A stretch of 64,000 nt of DNA from Lusitaniella coriacea LEGE 07157 (GCF_015207425.1 NZ_JADEWZ010000010.1:1-64000), one strand, 5' to 3'; shown: positions 8,926 to 20,410, numbered from the stretch's first letter. The notes: generated from the sequence alone by a model not told the origin. A program made the numbers and translations.

Positions 8926-10344
8926 CTAAGATTCCGTAGAGATCGCTGTTTCTTTTGCTTCTTCCTCTGGCGGCAAACCCAGAATTTCTCGATACATTTT
9001 GGCGTATTCCACCGCAGATTTTTCCCAGCTAAAATCTTGTTGCATTCCTCGTTGTTGCAGCTTTTGCCACCGATCTTTATAGCGAAATCCTTCCGATGCT
9101 TTGACCATGCAAGTATAAAAATCAAGGGGTTCGTAGCGATCGAAACAATACCCCGTTCCCGCATCATTCATGGGATCGTAGTAAGAAACCGTATCGACCA
9201 ATCCACCCGTTTGCCGCACGATTGGCACGCAACCATAACGCATTGATAGGATTTGGCTGATTCCACAAGGTTCAAAGCGAGACGGCATGACAAAGGCATC
9301 GCATCCCGCATAGATTCTCCGAGATAGCGCATTGTTGTAGAGCAATTGAACGGACATTCGCCCAGGATAGCGAGAAACCATTTGCCACATTTGCGTTTCG
9401 TAGTAGCGCTCTCCCGTTCCCAACAGAATGAACTGGGAGTCTGTGTAGGAGAGGAATCGATCGAGAATTTGCAGCAGCAGATCGATCCCCTTTTGCTCTA
9501 CCAATCGCGTGACCATTCCCAATAAAAAGGTCTTCTTGTTAACCTCTAAACCCACTTCTTCTTGCAGGGCAATTTTATTGGCGGTACGCTTTTCGAGGGT
9601 TTCAACGGTGAAATTCTGGGAAATATATTTATCGGTTTGCGGATCGTAACTTTCGGTGTCGATGCCGTTGACAATTCCGCGCATCTTGCCACTGATGAAG
9701 GAGAGCAATCCTTCGAGGGTTTCCCCGTATGTCTCGGTTTGGATTTGTTGTGCATAGGTAGGAGAAACGGTGTTCACGCGATCGGCGAATTGCACTGCTG
9801 CTGCCATTGTATTGTGTCCCTGCATATACCAAGGACACCAAGTCATTTGATCCAAGCGCCAACGCCAAGGACCTTGATAGGCAAGGTTGTGAATGGTGAA
9901 AACCGTGCTGATATCCGGAGATTGCTGCATCCACACCGGAATCATTCCCGTATGCCAATCGTGACAGTGAATTATTTCGGGTTTCCAATGGTTCCAAGCA
10001 AATTCCGCAGCGCCATTGGCAAAGAGGGTAAACCGCCAATCTTCATTTTCTCCGGCGTAAATGCGACGTGGCAAAAATGACGGATGTCCGAAGAGGTAGA
10101 GGGGAACGTCCGTTTCGGGAAGGACTGTTTCGTAGACAGAAAAGTTCTCGAACATCGCCGCACCCGTCCAAATGGGTTCTTTAGGAATGTCCATTTTGTC
10201 GGGGAGAAACCCATAGTAGGGCATGAAAAGGCGCACGTCATGCCCCATTTTTCTCAAAACTTTTGGTAAAGCTCCAGCAACATCTCCCATGCCCCCCACC
10301 TTCGCAAGAGGAGCAACTTCGGCGGCAACAAATAATATTCGCAT
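8926..10344 (-). CDS. glgA: Glycogen synthase (ADP-glucose starch synthase)
   Basis: The 472-residue GT5 enzyme transfers glucose from ADP-glucose to the growing alpha-1,4-glucan. The N-terminal [18 protein letters not shown] carries the KXGG ADP-glucose-binding loop in the KVGG form seen in one of the two cyanobacterial GlgA paralogues. The C-terminal GT-B signature [20 protein letters not shown] and the following [10 protein letters not shown] are intact. Length is normal. It is transcribed away from bioB, with 160 bases between the two starts. A second glgA paralogue is expected elsewhere in the genome but is not in this window. Confidence 0.95.
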   Translation of the reverse strand: MRILFVAAEVAPLAKVGGMGDVAGALPKVLRKMGHDVRLFMPYYGFLPDKMDIPKEPIWTGAAMFENFSVYETVLPETDVPLYLFGHPSFLPRRIYAGENEDWRFTLFANGAAEFAWNHWKPEIIHCHDWHTGMIPVWMQQSPDISTVFTIHNLAYQGPWRWRLDQMTWCPWYMQGHNTMAAAVQFADRVNTVSPTYAQQIQTETYGETLEGLLSFISGKMRGIVNGIDTESYDPQTDKYISQNFTVETLEKRTANKIALQEEVGLEVNKKTFLLGMVTRLVEQKGIDLLLQILDRFLSYTDSQFILLGTGERYYETQMWQMVSRYPGRMSVQLLYNNALSRRIYAGCDAFVMPSRFEPCGISQILSMRYGCVPIVRQTGGLVDTVSYYDPMNDAGTGYCFDRYEPLDFYTCMVKASEGFRYKDRWQKLQQRGMQQDFSWEKSAVEYAKMYREILGLPPEEEAKETAISTES

Positions 10345-10504
10345 ACTGAATTTCGCATCGACTCTAGCAAGTATAGCGGTTAATTGTCGCGCTCCTGCGG
10401 TTGGGCAATTTAGTTTTTTTGGGGGAATTTCTTCAGGCTTTCAAGCCATCGGTTCGCGATTCAAGTAAGATATTAAGCGGCAAAAATGCAACCGCACTGA
10501 ATTT

Positions 10505-11530
10505 ATGAATTTTCCCAATTGGAATGCCTTAGCCGATCGCGCCCTAGAAGGCGAATGTCTCGAACGCGAAGCGGCACGGGCTGTTCTGCACGCTCCCGAT
10601 GATGTTCTCCTCGATCAACTCGCTGCGGCATATCGGGTGCGCCGACACTATTGGGGCAATCGCGTTCGCTTCCACTTTTTGTTAAATGCCCAAAGTGGGT
10701 TGTGTCCGGAGGATTGTCATTACTGTTCTCAATCGAAAATTTCTAGCGCAGAGATCGAGAAGTATCCTTTGATGGCGAAGGAGAAGATTTTGAGTGCGGC
10801 AGAACGTGCTGCAAGCCTGAATGCGGGAACGTTTTGTTTTGTGATTTCCGGGCGTTCTCCTAACGACTCTACCTTGGGAAAAGTGGTTGAAGCAGTGCGG
10901 GAGATCAAACAAACTTCGGATCTAAAAGTGTGTGCTTGTTTGGGTTTGTTGAGCGAGGAACAAACGCGCCAGTTGGCAGATGCGGGGGTCGATCGCGTGA
11001 ATCATAATTTAAATACTTCTGAGGATTATCACCCGAATATTTGCAATACTCACACTTGGCGCGATCGCGCGACAACCCTTAAAAATGTGAAAGCCGCAGG
11101 AATTACCACCTGTTCGGGGGGCATCATTGGCATGGGCGAATCCGATGACGACATCATCGATTTAGCGTTGCAGTTGCGCGAACTCAAAGTCACCAGCGTT
11201 CCTATTAATTTCTTAATTCCCATCCCCGGAACGCCTTTTGCGCGTTTGAATGAGTTGAATCCTCGCCGTTGTCTGCGCGTCCTTTGTCTCTTTCGCTTTC
11301 TCCTCCCCTCCCAGGAAATTCGCATTGCAGGGGGACGAGAAGTACATTTGCGCTCCTTACAACCCCTTGGATTGTATCCGGCAAATTCCATTTTTGTCGG
11401 CGACTATTTAACAACTCCCGGACAAGCCGCGCGCCGTGATTTGGAAATGTTACAAGATGCTGGATTTATCCTAGAAGCGCCCGACGGTTCTCCTCTTGAT
11501 AGTAAAATCCCTTTAAATCGCCTTAGTTAG
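10505..11530 (+). CDS. bioB: Biotin synthase
   Basis: The 341-residue radical-SAM enzyme inserts sulfur into dethiobiotin. The SAM-cluster motif [11 protein letters not shown] (about residues 67-77) supplies the three cysteines of the [4Fe-4S] centre, and [11 protein letters not shown] and [11 protein letters not shown] are conserved family blocks near the second cluster. The last residues (KIPLNRLS) are encoded by a dispersed repeat that recurs immediately after the stop, so the natural C-terminus may have been altered by the repeat. Length is within the family range. Confidence 0.95.
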   Translation: MNFPNWNALADRALEGECLEREAARAVLHAPDDVLLDQLAAAYRVRRHYWGNRVRFHFLLNAQSGLCPEDCHYCSQSKISSAEIEKYPLMAKEKILSAAERAASLNAGTFCFVISGRSPNDSTLGKVVEAVREIKQTSDLKVCACLGLLSEEQTRQLADAGVDRVNHNLNTSEDYHPNICNTHTWRDRATTLKNVKAAGITTCSGGIIGMGESDDDIIDLALQLRELKVTSVPINFLIPIPGTPFARLNELNPRRCLRVLCLFRFLLPSQEIRIAGGREVHLRSLQPLGLYPANSIFVGDYLTTPGQAARRDLEMLQDAGFILEAPDGSPLDSKIPLNRLS

Positions 11531-11612
11531 GGCTGATACGGGGACGCGGAGAATGGGGAGACGCGGTGATATAAAATCCGCTTGAATCGCCTTAGTTAGG
11601 GCTGACACGGTG
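11503..11612. repeat. Directly repeated 41-bp dispersed element spanning the bioB stop
   Basis: Two near-identical 41-bp copies (11503-11543 and 11572-11612) share AATCGCCTTAGTTAGGGCTG, followed by a GACACGG/GATACGG tail. The first copy encodes the last bioB codons and its stop. Further copies of the same core lie at about 37,690-37,735 (inverted) and, diverged, at 59,978-60,002. Confidence 0.8.
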
Positions 11613-11662
11613 ACACGGTGAAGGGGAGACACGGAGAAGGGGAGACACGGGGAAGGTATAGC

Positions 11663-12484
11663 CTACTTTGAAGCTGATTTTGCGTACAATTTGAACGCAT
11701 TAACAATTTTCTTTTCAATTTGTTTTTCTAATTGAGGTAAGCCTAAATTTCGATCGACATGATTGAATATTCCATCTGTGCCAATTTCTAATACCAACCA
11801 TTCTCCATTTTCTCGTTTAATCAGATCGATACAGCCGAATGAGTCAATCAATTGAGCGTGAGCCAAAACCGTTCTTGCAAGTTCGAGAGGAGGCGCAATT
11901 GATGGGGTTGGAAAAGCGTAACAAGCGCCACGAGCATGGGCAACCCAAGGGCTTTTTTGACCCTTCCCGCGATCGCGCGCAAACTTTCTCACATTCCAGC
12001 CAAAGATATCTCCTGCCACACAGTACAATCGATAAACCTCTGGATTTCTCATTTCTATAAATTCTTGAACGATATAAGGTTTAGGAAATCGATCGGGGAT
12101 ATCATCAATAGTTCCAAGTATTCTGTGTCCGCTAGCACCGCAAGATGTTGGATATTTCAAACACCATTGGCATTGATTTTCTTGAAGTAATAAAGTTTCA
12201 ACTTCTCTCTTGGAATTCAATAAAACTGTTTTAGGGATTGGGATATTATATTTATTAAACAACTCAGCTTGTTTTCTTTTGTCAGAAGCCAAAATTATCG
12301 CATCAATGGGAATAAAGCTTTTATCTTTTATTGATTTAATTTCAGTTTCTGGGTAATATAATACGTAGTTTTTGTCTAAAGGTATTTCTCGGATAGGTAT
12401 ATTTAAAACCTCGCTTAGATTTTGAGCTAATTTTTCAAAAGCCCAATTTCCAGGTTTTGCATTTAAAATTCCAATTGAATTCAT
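11663..12484 (-). CDS. ATP-grasp domain protein
   Basis: A 273-residue protein resembling RimK-like ATP-grasp ligases, which join a carboxylate to an amine or thiol using ATP. The ATP-binding lysine is probably in CLKYPTSCGASGHRI (about residues 108-122), the IVQEFIE segment (about 138-144) is the hinge, and LVLEIGTDGIFNHV (about 231-244) holds the metal-binding acidic residues. The substrate is unknown. It lies 62 bases downstream of a SUKH-domain gene on the same strand, and AT content is higher here than in the flanking genes, which suggests acquisition. It could be a peptide-modifying enzyme, but no precursor peptide is evident. Confidence 0.75.
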   Translation of the reverse strand: MNSIGILNAKPGNWAFEKLAQNLSEVLNIPIREIPLDKNYVLYYPETEIKSIKDKSFIPIDAIILASDKRKQAELFNKYNIPIPKTVLLNSKREVETLLLQENQCQWCLKYPTSCGASGHRILGTIDDIPDRFPKPYIVQEFIEMRNPEVYRLYCVAGDIFGWNVRKFARDRGKGQKSPWVAHARGACYAFPTPSIAPPLELARTVLAHAQLIDSFGCIDLIKRENGEWLVLEIGTDGIFNHVDRNLGLPQLEKQIEKKIVNAFKLYAKSASK

Positions 12485-12545
12485 TTAAATGAGTCCCCAT
12501 AGTTATTTAAATTAGGATAAGACAACAGTCACAGTAAAAAAATAT

Positions 12546-13298
12546 TTATTGAGGTAAGTTTTCCGCAATGGGAAAAGGAAAAAAAGTATTGCTTTTATCG
12601 TCAGAAGATTCAGGACAGCTTTCACTAACTCTTTGTGGGATAAATCCCAACCAGTCAGTAAAGTTCTTATTCGTTGCTGTACCGAGACAAACATCACGAA
12701 TAAAAGAATAAAAACTTCGACCTAAATAATGAATTTCCGCACCCTCACTAGTATTCGATAGCGTTGCGTAAATATCATAACTTCGATCTTGTTCGCTATA
12801 AGTTCTAAGATCGAAAACAAATAATTGGTCTTCAACTCCAAAACCTATTAGATAAGCATTTTGTAAAAGCTCTGTAGCTTCGCAAGGCTCGACAATAAAA
12901 TGACCTTCTTTAAAAATTCTTGGAACATGAGCTTCTAAAATACCTTTGTGTGAGTCTAGTGTTTCTTCCAGATATTGGATTGAAGGACAGTCGATGGCAA
13001 ACTCATTTAACCCAAATCCTCCCGACCCAAAAACTTGACAATATTCTCTGTATTCTTGAGGAAGAACTAATCCCGTTTTTGACTCAAATAAATCGAGTTC
13101 CTCTTCACTTAAAGTTGATAAACATCCTTGAGGAAAGTCGAAGCCTTCTTGAGAAGCAAAATCGGTGAATAATTCTTCGTTAAAACTCGACAAACGTTCG
13201 GGATATTGTAAAAATACACCAAAAGCTTCTAAGCTTAAGTCTAATTCGGAAAGAAGATTTCCCCACTTTTCTAGATTATTTTTTTTCATCTCAAACAT
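12546..13298 (-). CDS. SMI1/KNR4 (SUKH) family protein, candidate immunity protein
   Basis: The 250-residue protein has the SUKH core: LSTLSEEELDLFESKTGLVLPQEYREYCQVFGSGGFG region (about residues 60-95), with the typical alternation of acidic residues and an LPQEYREY turn. SUKH proteins often neutralise nuclease toxins of contact-dependent or polymorphic systems. It overlaps by eight bases a short upstream open frame lacking an ATG (13291-13557), the layout expected of a toxin-immunity pair. Lower GC than neighbours supports recent transfer. Immunity function is inferred from family and position only. Confidence 0.75.
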   Translation of the reverse strand: MFEMKKNNLEKWGNLLSELDLSLEAFGVFLQYPERLSSFNEELFTDFASQEGFDFPQGCLSTLSEEELDLFESKTGLVLPQEYREYCQVFGSGGFGLNEFAIDCPSIQYLEETLDSHKGILEAHVPRIFKEGHFIVEPCEATELLQNAYLIGFGVEDQLFVFDLRTYSEQDRSYDIYATLSNTSEGAEIHYLGRSFYSFIRDVCLGTATNKNFTDWLGFIPQRVSESCPESSDDKSNTFFPFPIAENLPQ

Positions 13299-13557
13299 CC
13301 AAATTTACTTTTTTAAACTCATGATTTGCGTAAATAGAAGCTCCAGAGCGACAATCGGGAGTATTTGACACTTTTGTGAGAATATCTGAACTAAATTGAT
13401 GCTTTTTCAGTTTCAGGGACAGTTCTACACGATTATAGTATTTTTGTTCTGTTGATGTAACCCGATCCTCGATAATCTCCCTATCGAGTGAGTATTTGCT
13501 AATCTCTTTCGTCCAAACAGCGTGTGAGGGATGGTGAGGTGTCTTTAACCTATCCAA
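13291..13557 (-). pseudogene. Start-less reading frame upstream of SUKH gene, possible toxin C-terminus remnant
   Basis: An open frame of 88 codons runs from an in-frame stop just upstream of 13557 to TGA at 13291. It contains no methionine codon; only a TTG could serve as start. The translation (for example RSGASIYANHEFKKVNLDV at the end) is protein-like and polar, but I recognise no family. It overlaps the SUKH gene by eight bases. I infer a leftover C-terminal segment of a larger toxin or a degraded gene. It could also be a chance frame. Confidence 0.4.
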
Positions 13558-13646
13558 TCATGTAAGAAGCTGACACCTGAAAGCTGAATGCTTACATTTA
13601 GGATAAATTAGAGCAGCAGCAGATACACCTCGCAAACTTTCCCCTT

Positions 13647-14816
13647 ATGAAAATTCTGCAAATTATTCCCTCCATTTCCGTGGTTTATGGCGGTCCGAGT
13701 CAGATGGTGAGGGGACTTTCTTCCGCACTGGCATCCCAAGGGGTGGAAGTGACCGTTTTGACCACTGACTCGAATGGCGATGTGGGACAACCGCCGTTGG
13801 ATGTGCCGTTGGAGCGTCCGGTAGAGGAGAATGGCTATCAAGTTCGCTATTTCCGATGTTCGCCGTTTCGTCGCTACAAGTTTTCTCTGGGGTTGTTGCG
13901 TTGGTTGGCAGCGAATGCAAAAGAGTACGATTTGGCACACATTCACGCCTTATTTTCTCCTGTGAGTACGTCTGCGGCAACAGTCGCGCGATCGCGCGGC
14001 TTACCCTACATTCTCCGTCCTTTGGGAACTTTAGATCCGGCAGATTTGCAGAAAAAGAAGCAATTCAAACAAATTTACGCAGCATTGTGGGAAGGGAAAA
14101 ATATTGCCAAAGCCGCAGCCATGCACTTTACCAGCCCTCAAGAAGCCAAAATTTCCGAACGGTTTGGCGCAAAAACCAACGATATTATTATCCCCTTGGG
14201 GGTACAGCGTCCCGAACTCCCAGAAGCGGGTCAGGTGCGGGCGAAATGGGGCATTCCAGCAGATCGACCCCTCTTGTTATATATGTCTCGTCTCGACCCG
14301 AAAAAGGGCTTGGATTTGCTGTTTCCGGCATTAGAAGCCCTAATTGAAGAGGGGGTGGATTTCCATTTTGTTCTTGCGGGTTCCAATTCCCAAGACCCCG
14401 ATTACGAGAAGGCAATTCGCAGCCAAATTGAAGAGTCGCCGCTCAACTCTCGCACGACCATTGCCGGATTTGTTCGAGGGGAAGATAAGTTAGCACTACT
14501 GCGGGATGCAGATTTATTTGTATTGCCTTCTTACTACGAAAACTTTGGCATTGCCGTTGCCGAGGCGATGGTTGCAGGGGTTCCGGTGGTGATTTCCGAC
14601 CAGGTGCATATTTGGTCTGAAGTGGAACAAGCTGAAGCGGGTTGGGTGGTTCCTTGCGGAATTGCGGAATTAAAAAAAGCCCTAAAATCTGCCATAACTG
14701 ACGAAGCCACTCGGCAACAAAAAGGAAGCAACGCCCAAACCTATGCCTTAGAGCATTACAGTTGGCGCGCGATCGCGCAACAAATGATTGCCGCCTACCA
14801 AACCCTCCTCCCCTAA
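13647..14816 (+). CDS. Glycosyltransferase family 4
   Basis: A 389-residue GT-B enzyme. The N-terminal part (YGGPSQMVRGLSSALASQGV, about residues 14-33) is the acceptor-side glycine-rich loop, and the C-terminal part contains MSRLDPKKGLDLL and the EX7E donor-binding motif in ENFGIAVAEAMVAGVPVVIS (about residues 297-316). It likely transfers a sugar from a nucleotide donor during exopolysaccharide or lipopolysaccharide assembly, but donor and acceptor are unknown. It stands 86 bases before pyrG on the same strand. Confidence 0.85.
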   Translation: MKILQIIPSISVVYGGPSQMVRGLSSALASQGVEVTVLTTDSNGDVGQPPLDVPLERPVEENGYQVRYFRCSPFRRYKFSLGLLRWLAANAKEYDLAHIHALFSPVSTSAATVARSRGLPYILRPLGTLDPADLQKKKQFKQIYAALWEGKNIAKAAAMHFTSPQEAKISERFGAKTNDIIIPLGVQRPELPEAGQVRAKWGIPADRPLLLYMSRLDPKKGLDLLFPALEALIEEGVDFHFVLAGSNSQDPDYEKAIRSQIEESPLNSRTTIAGFVRGEDKLALLRDADLFVLPSYYENFGIAVAEAMVAGVPVVISDQVHIWSEVEQAEAGWVVPCGIAELKKALKSAITDEATRQQKGSNAQTYALEHYSWRAIAQQMIAAYQTLLP

Positions 14817-14875
14817 CCTTTTCCTCAACAGCGAAATGCTACATTATCAAGGGATTGCTTATTCCTAATTCCTAA

Positions 14876-16594
<1,719 letters not shown>

Positions 16595-16647
16595 TACTTC
16601 TTGTTACGATAGATGCGACTGCTCTCTTTGTGAGTTTTTGCAGTCTA

Positions 16648-16673
16648 ATCAAAAGGGCTTTGAACCTTTTGAT
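16648..16673 (+). promoter_or_regulatory. Leader hairpin before the tandem-domain protein
   Basis: A perfect 9-bp stem, ATCAAAAGG/CCTTTTGAT with an 8-base loop, ends five bases before the strong Shine-Dalgarno AAGGAGG at 16678-16684. It has no T-run, so it is not a classical terminator of pyrG. It could affect translation of the next gene or protect the mRNA end. Confidence 0.45.
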
Positions 16674-16688
16674 GAATAAGGAGGTTGT

Positions 16689-17108
16689 GTGGCGTATTGG
16701 GTCAAAATCAACTACGAACGAAATATTTATTTTGTCGATCTCAATCGGATCGGTTCTTTTTCTTGCGCGTCCAATGGACGGTTAACCTTTTGGCTGCCAG
16801 AAAGTTCGATTCCCATTATTCTCAATCGCCAAGGCAACTCAGAAGACTACAACAAAATCTTGAACTATATCAACCGGATTGATGCTTTTGCTCCTTCTGG
16901 ATATTGGTTCAAGTTTTCCTACGAAGGACAAGAATATTGGGTCGATCTCAATCAAATTAGTAGTTTTTGTTACGCTAAAAATAAATTAACTTTCTGGTTG
17001 CCCAATAGTTCGCTTCCGATTATTTTGACCCAAAATTCCGATCGCGAAAGTTATAATGCAATTATGGATTTTGCGATCCAAAGAACCGGGCAAACGCCCT
17101 ATGAGTAG
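16689..17108 (+). CDS. Hypothetical protein with two tandem repeats of a WxP-like domain
   Basis: The 139-residue protein consists of two similar halves. Residues about 2-63 and 71-132 each contain YWV/F-x-Y-x-x-YxVDLN, then SF, LTFWLP and SSIPIIL/SSLPIIL followed by a DYN/SYN helix. The start is GTG 16689, supported by AAGGAGG five bases upstream and because it places YWVKINY at the same position as the second copy. I recognise no named family and no catalytic motif. The duplication suggests a binding or structural role. Confidence 0.7.
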   Translation: MAYWVKINYERNIYFVDLNRIGSFSCASNGRLTFWLPESSIPIILNRQGNSEDYNKILNYINRIDAFAPSGYWFKFSYEGQEYWVDLNQISSFCYAKNKLTFWLPNSSLPIILTQNSDRESYNAIMDFAIQRTGQTPYE

Positions 17109-17266
17109 TGGGAAGCTGAGGGAGCTGGGGGAGCTTCTTTGAGGACACGGAGACACGGTGATGACTGAAAAAACCTATTCCCTGTTCCTTTTTGCCGTCG
17201 CGCAAAGTTCCATATCCTCAAGTTCAACGCTATAGTAGGGTTTTTGCTGATAGTCGATCGCTTCAA

Positions 17267-18418
17267 TTAAAAAATATCAGCAGGATCGGCTTCTCGAAGT
17301 TTGCGAACCGCGATCGCGCCGGAAATACTACACATTAAGATCGTGAGAAATAGTACGAGAATTGCACGATTGAGCGTCATGAAAATTGGAAGTAATGTCG
17401 CACTGCGAGTTAATTCGTACAGTCCCCAAGCAATGGCACTGCTGGGAAGATATCCAAGTAGCGATAAAATCAAAGATTCTTGAATCAACACTCCCAATAA
17501 ATAAGAATCTTTATATCCCATTGCTTTTAAAGTTGCATATTCGGGTAAATGATCGGAGACATCGGAGTAAAGAATTTGATAAACGATCACAGCACCGACA
17601 ATAAATCCCATAATCGTGCCGATGGTAAAAATAAAACCAATTCCGGTACTATTTGCCCAATAATCTCGCTCGATTTGTGCAAATTCTTCAATCGTTAATG
17701 CCTTGACATTATCGGGAAGTTGTGAGTTTATTTGTTCTCGAATACTTTCTAAATCTGCATTAGGTTGCAGCGTAATAATGCCTACTTCAATATCGTTGGA
17801 GTTGCGATCGAAGATACGAAAAAAGGTGAGATCGCTAGCCACTAAATTACCTTCTGCGGAAAAAGATGCACCTAGGGTGAAGAGTCCGGAAACTTTGACG
17901 CGAACGTCATTTATTTCTGCTTCAAAAGGTTGACCTTGCTCAAAATACTCTGCAATGGGCCCGTATTCTGGTCGGGATCCTCGATCGAAAATCACTTTGT
18001 CAATTTGTTTCAAACTATCCAAGTTTTGATTGACTTCGGGAAACTTTAAAGTAGGTTTTGTGGGGTCGATACCGAAAACTAAAATTGCGCGGCTGCTGCG
18101 ATTAATAGGGTTAATCCAATCCGCAGAACCAATATATAAAGAATCGACAGATTTCACTCCCTTAACCGCAAGGGCTTGGTATAAATGATTGCGGGAAAAA
18201 CTCTGCATATAAAAGATGGTTTTGTATTTCGCATCGACAAGGACTAAATCCCCTTTAATACTGTAGTGGGGCCCATTTGCACTGGCGTAAAGTCCTTCTT
18301 GAAACCCAATTTGTACGAACATCAAAATGTCGGCAAAGGCAATTCCCGCGATCGCGACAATTAAGCGCGTTTTCTCGCGAGTCACTTGCAGCCAAGCTAA
18401 GGGGATTTTGCGAAACAT
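17267..18418 (-). CDS. devC: DevC-type ABC exporter permease
   Basis: A 383-residue permease with an N-terminal membrane helix, a long periplasmic domain (about residues 45-265) and three C-terminal helices, the MacB/FtsX-like layout of DevC. The N-terminus RKIPLAWLQVTREKTRL and the coupling region LPEYATLKAMGYKDSYL are hallmarks. DevBCA exporters work with TolC to export glycolipids or other lipophilic products. It follows devB by 78 bases on the same strand. No devA ATPase follows: the next gene is on the other strand, so the ATPase must be supplied in trans. Confidence 0.88.
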   Translation of the reverse strand: MFRKIPLAWLQVTREKTRLIVAIAGIAFADILMFVQIGFQEGLYASANGPHYSIKGDLVLVDAKYKTIFYMQSFSRNHLYQALAVKGVKSVDSLYIGSADWINPINRSSRAILVFGIDPTKPTLKFPEVNQNLDSLKQIDKVIFDRGSRPEYGPIAEYFEQGQPFEAEINDVRVKVSGLFTLGASFSAEGNLVASDLTFFRIFDRNSNDIEVGIITLQPNADLESIREQINSQLPDNVKALTIEEFAQIERDYWANSTGIGFIFTIGTIMGFIVGAVIVYQILYSDVSDHLPEYATLKAMGYKDSYLLGVLIQESLILSLLGYLPSSAIAWGLYELTRSATLLPIFMTLNRAILVLFLTILMCSISGAIAVRKLREADPADIF

Positions 18419-18496
18419 GATTTTGCTCCTGTATAGGTGGAACTGGACGGGATCGCAACAGGGAATAGGGAACAGTAGGAAGATGATATCTGATAG

Positions 18497-19675
18497 CTAG
18501 TTCAGCGCGATTTGAACTTGTAAATGGGTGAAATCTTTAACCTGCTGGCTGTCTTCTGGATTGAGGCGAATTCTGACTTCAATAATTCTGCGATCGACAT
18601 CGGAACCGGATTCGGCGGCAAAAATGTCCTGCTGCGTGACTTGAGAACCAATGCGAATCACTTCCCCGCGCAATTCGTCGGGAAAGACATCGCTAGTGAT
18701 AGTTGCGGATTGACCCAGACGCACTTGGTTAATGTCGGTTTGATAAACTTCTGCTATGACTTCCATGCGATCGGTTTGACCCAATTCCACAATGCCCATA
18801 TTTCCTGCAATTTCTCCCGGTCGCGTATGAATTTTCAACACTTGACCGTTTTGGGGAGAACGCACGTAAGCCAGTTCCAAATCTGCTTCGGCTTTGCGTA
18901 CCGCCGCGATCGCGTCGTTGACTTCTGCTTGCGCCACTTGCACGTCTACGGGACGCACCTCTGCAATCCGATTGAGCGTCGCTTTGGCTTCTTTGATTTG
19001 TTCCCGCAGCGTGCCGAGGGTGCGACTGCGATTGGCAATGGCTTCGTTGAGTTGGGATCTGGCAGTTTGAACCGCAAGATTGCGACTGTCTCTTTCTGAA
19101 GCCGCGATCGCGCCCTCCTGGTATAAACTTTGGTAGCGCTGATAATCCGTCTGAACATTGCGTAATTGTGCTTGTAAGCGATCGATTGTCGCATCCGCCG
19201 CCGCCTCCGCTTCCCGCAAATCCACTTCCCACCGCGCTATCTCAGCCCGTTGCGCCTCAACCTCCCTAGGAGACGCTCCAGCATTCACGCGATCGAGTTT
19301 GGCACGAGTCACATTCACCCGCTCTTTCGCCTGTTCTAGGGTCGCTTGCAGGCGATCGCGGTTATCCAAAATCGCAACGATCTGTCCCACTTTTACCAAA
19401 CCCCCTTCCTCCACCCGCAAAGCGGCAACTTTTGACCCTTCCACTGAAGGCGTGGGTGCGAGGTAAATCATCTCCCCTTGGGGAACCAAACGCCCTAACG
19501 CCGTTACTGTCGCCTTCGGTTGAGGCGATTCAATGGAATTGGATAAAGCGGGTTTGTCTCGAACCCAAAATTCCTTGGAATATTTAACAACTGCGAAGGT
19601 TGCAAATGCCGCCGCCGCGATCGCGAAAACGATCGTCCATCGACGTGTCGGGTTTGAAAAGAAAGGGATAGCCAT
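18497..19675 (-). CDS. devB: DevB-type HlyD-family membrane fusion protein
   Basis: The 392-residue periplasmic adaptor has an N-terminal membrane anchor (about residues 11-28), a lipoyl/barrel-sandwich half starting GRLVPQGEMIYLAP, a long coiled-coil hairpin rich in Ala, Glu, Gln and Arg (about 105-250), and the second half beginning AYVRSPQNGQVLKIHTRPGE. This matches DevB, which links an inner-membrane ABC permease to TolC. It lies 117 bases after the tetR gene and 78 before devC. Regulation by that TetR protein is likely. Confidence 0.9.
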   Translation of the reverse strand: MAIPFFSNPTRRWTIVFAIAAAAFATFAVVKYSKEFWVRDKPALSNSIESPQPKATVTALGRLVPQGEMIYLAPTPSVEGSKVAALRVEEGGLVKVGQIVAILDNRDRLQATLEQAKERVNVTRAKLDRVNAGASPREVEAQRAEIARWEVDLREAEAAADATIDRLQAQLRNVQTDYQRYQSLYQEGAIAASERDSRNLAVQTARSQLNEAIANRSRTLGTLREQIKEAKATLNRIAEVRPVDVQVAQAEVNDAIAAVRKAEADLELAYVRSPQNGQVLKIHTRPGEIAGNMGIVELGQTDRMEVIAEVYQTDINQVRLGQSATITSDVFPDELRGEVIRIGSQVTQQDIFAAESGSDVDRRIIEVRIRLNPEDSQQVKDFTHLQVQIALN

Positions 19676-19792
19676 AAAAACTCGCTCCTGAATTTGTGGA
19701 GAGAAATTGCTCTATAACCTGTTTTGTAGGATCGTTGATTTTTTCGCGCGATCGCCAGGGAAAATGGGAATGTTAATCGGGAATTTAAGACA

Positions 19793-20410
19793 CTATAGTT
19801 GCAACGCTCGGCGAACCATTCGTTCCAACTCCTTTTCTTGCTTGGAAAAAAAGCTGGGGGAAGGACGAAACAAGCCATAATGCAGCAAAATACCGTCTAT
19901 CATACTGACCAGCGTTCTCGCCAGTGCCTTCGCGTCGATCTCCGGATGTATTGTGCCTTTCTGCTGTCCTTTAACAATTAATCTCGCATAAGCCGCACTC
20001 AAACGCTCGAACCAGTCTGACATTTTCTCCCTGAGTCCCAAACTCTCACTCAACAGCCGCGAACCCCACAACTCCAAACAGACGGGAGTGAGATCGGCAT
20101 ATTCATCCACCTCTTCCAACAATTGCGTCAAACTGCCGAGAATTGCCTCAAGGGGAGGTTGGGAACTCTCCGCCAACTGATTGAGAAGTTGTTCGTACTC
20201 CCACGTCAACCCCTCGAAAATTGCCAGGATTAACTCATCCTTGCTGTTGAAATATTCGTAGATCGTTCCTTTGCCAATCCCCGCTTCTTGGGCAATATCG
20301 CTCATGCGCGACCCTTGATATCCCTTGCGTCCAAAGACTTGTAATGCCGCTTCGACAATTTCCAGTCGCTTTTGCTCTTTGTCAACAATTTTGGGACTCA
20401 TGGCACGCAT
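19793..20410 (-). CDS. TetR-family transcriptional regulator
   Basis: About 205 residues from ATG 20410 (MRAMSPKIVDKEQ). The N-terminal helix-turn-helix is typical: IVEAALQVFGRKGYQGSRMS, then DIAQEAGIGKGTIYEYFNSK. The C-terminal domain is a helical ligand pocket. The frame is open upstream to 20524, but that would read through the operator and promoter, so the later start is preferred. The gene heads the devB-devC operon. Its palindromic operator lies 30 bases upstream, so it probably represses itself and the exporter until a ligand binds. Confidence 0.88.
   Translation of the reverse strand: MRAMSPKIVDKEQKRLEIVEAALQVFGRKGYQGSRMSDIAQEAGIGKGTIYEYFNSKDELILAIFEGLTWEYEQLLNQLAESSQPPLEAILGSLTQLLEEVDEYADLTPVCLELWGSRLLSESLGLREKMSDWFERLSAAYARLIVKGQQKGTIHPEIDAKALARTLVSMIDGILLHYGLFRPSPSFFSKQEKELERMVRRALQL

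Noticed and set aside
9562-10080. Long open frame antisense to glgA
   Set aside because: It is a shadow of the glgA coding strand, explained by codon bias.
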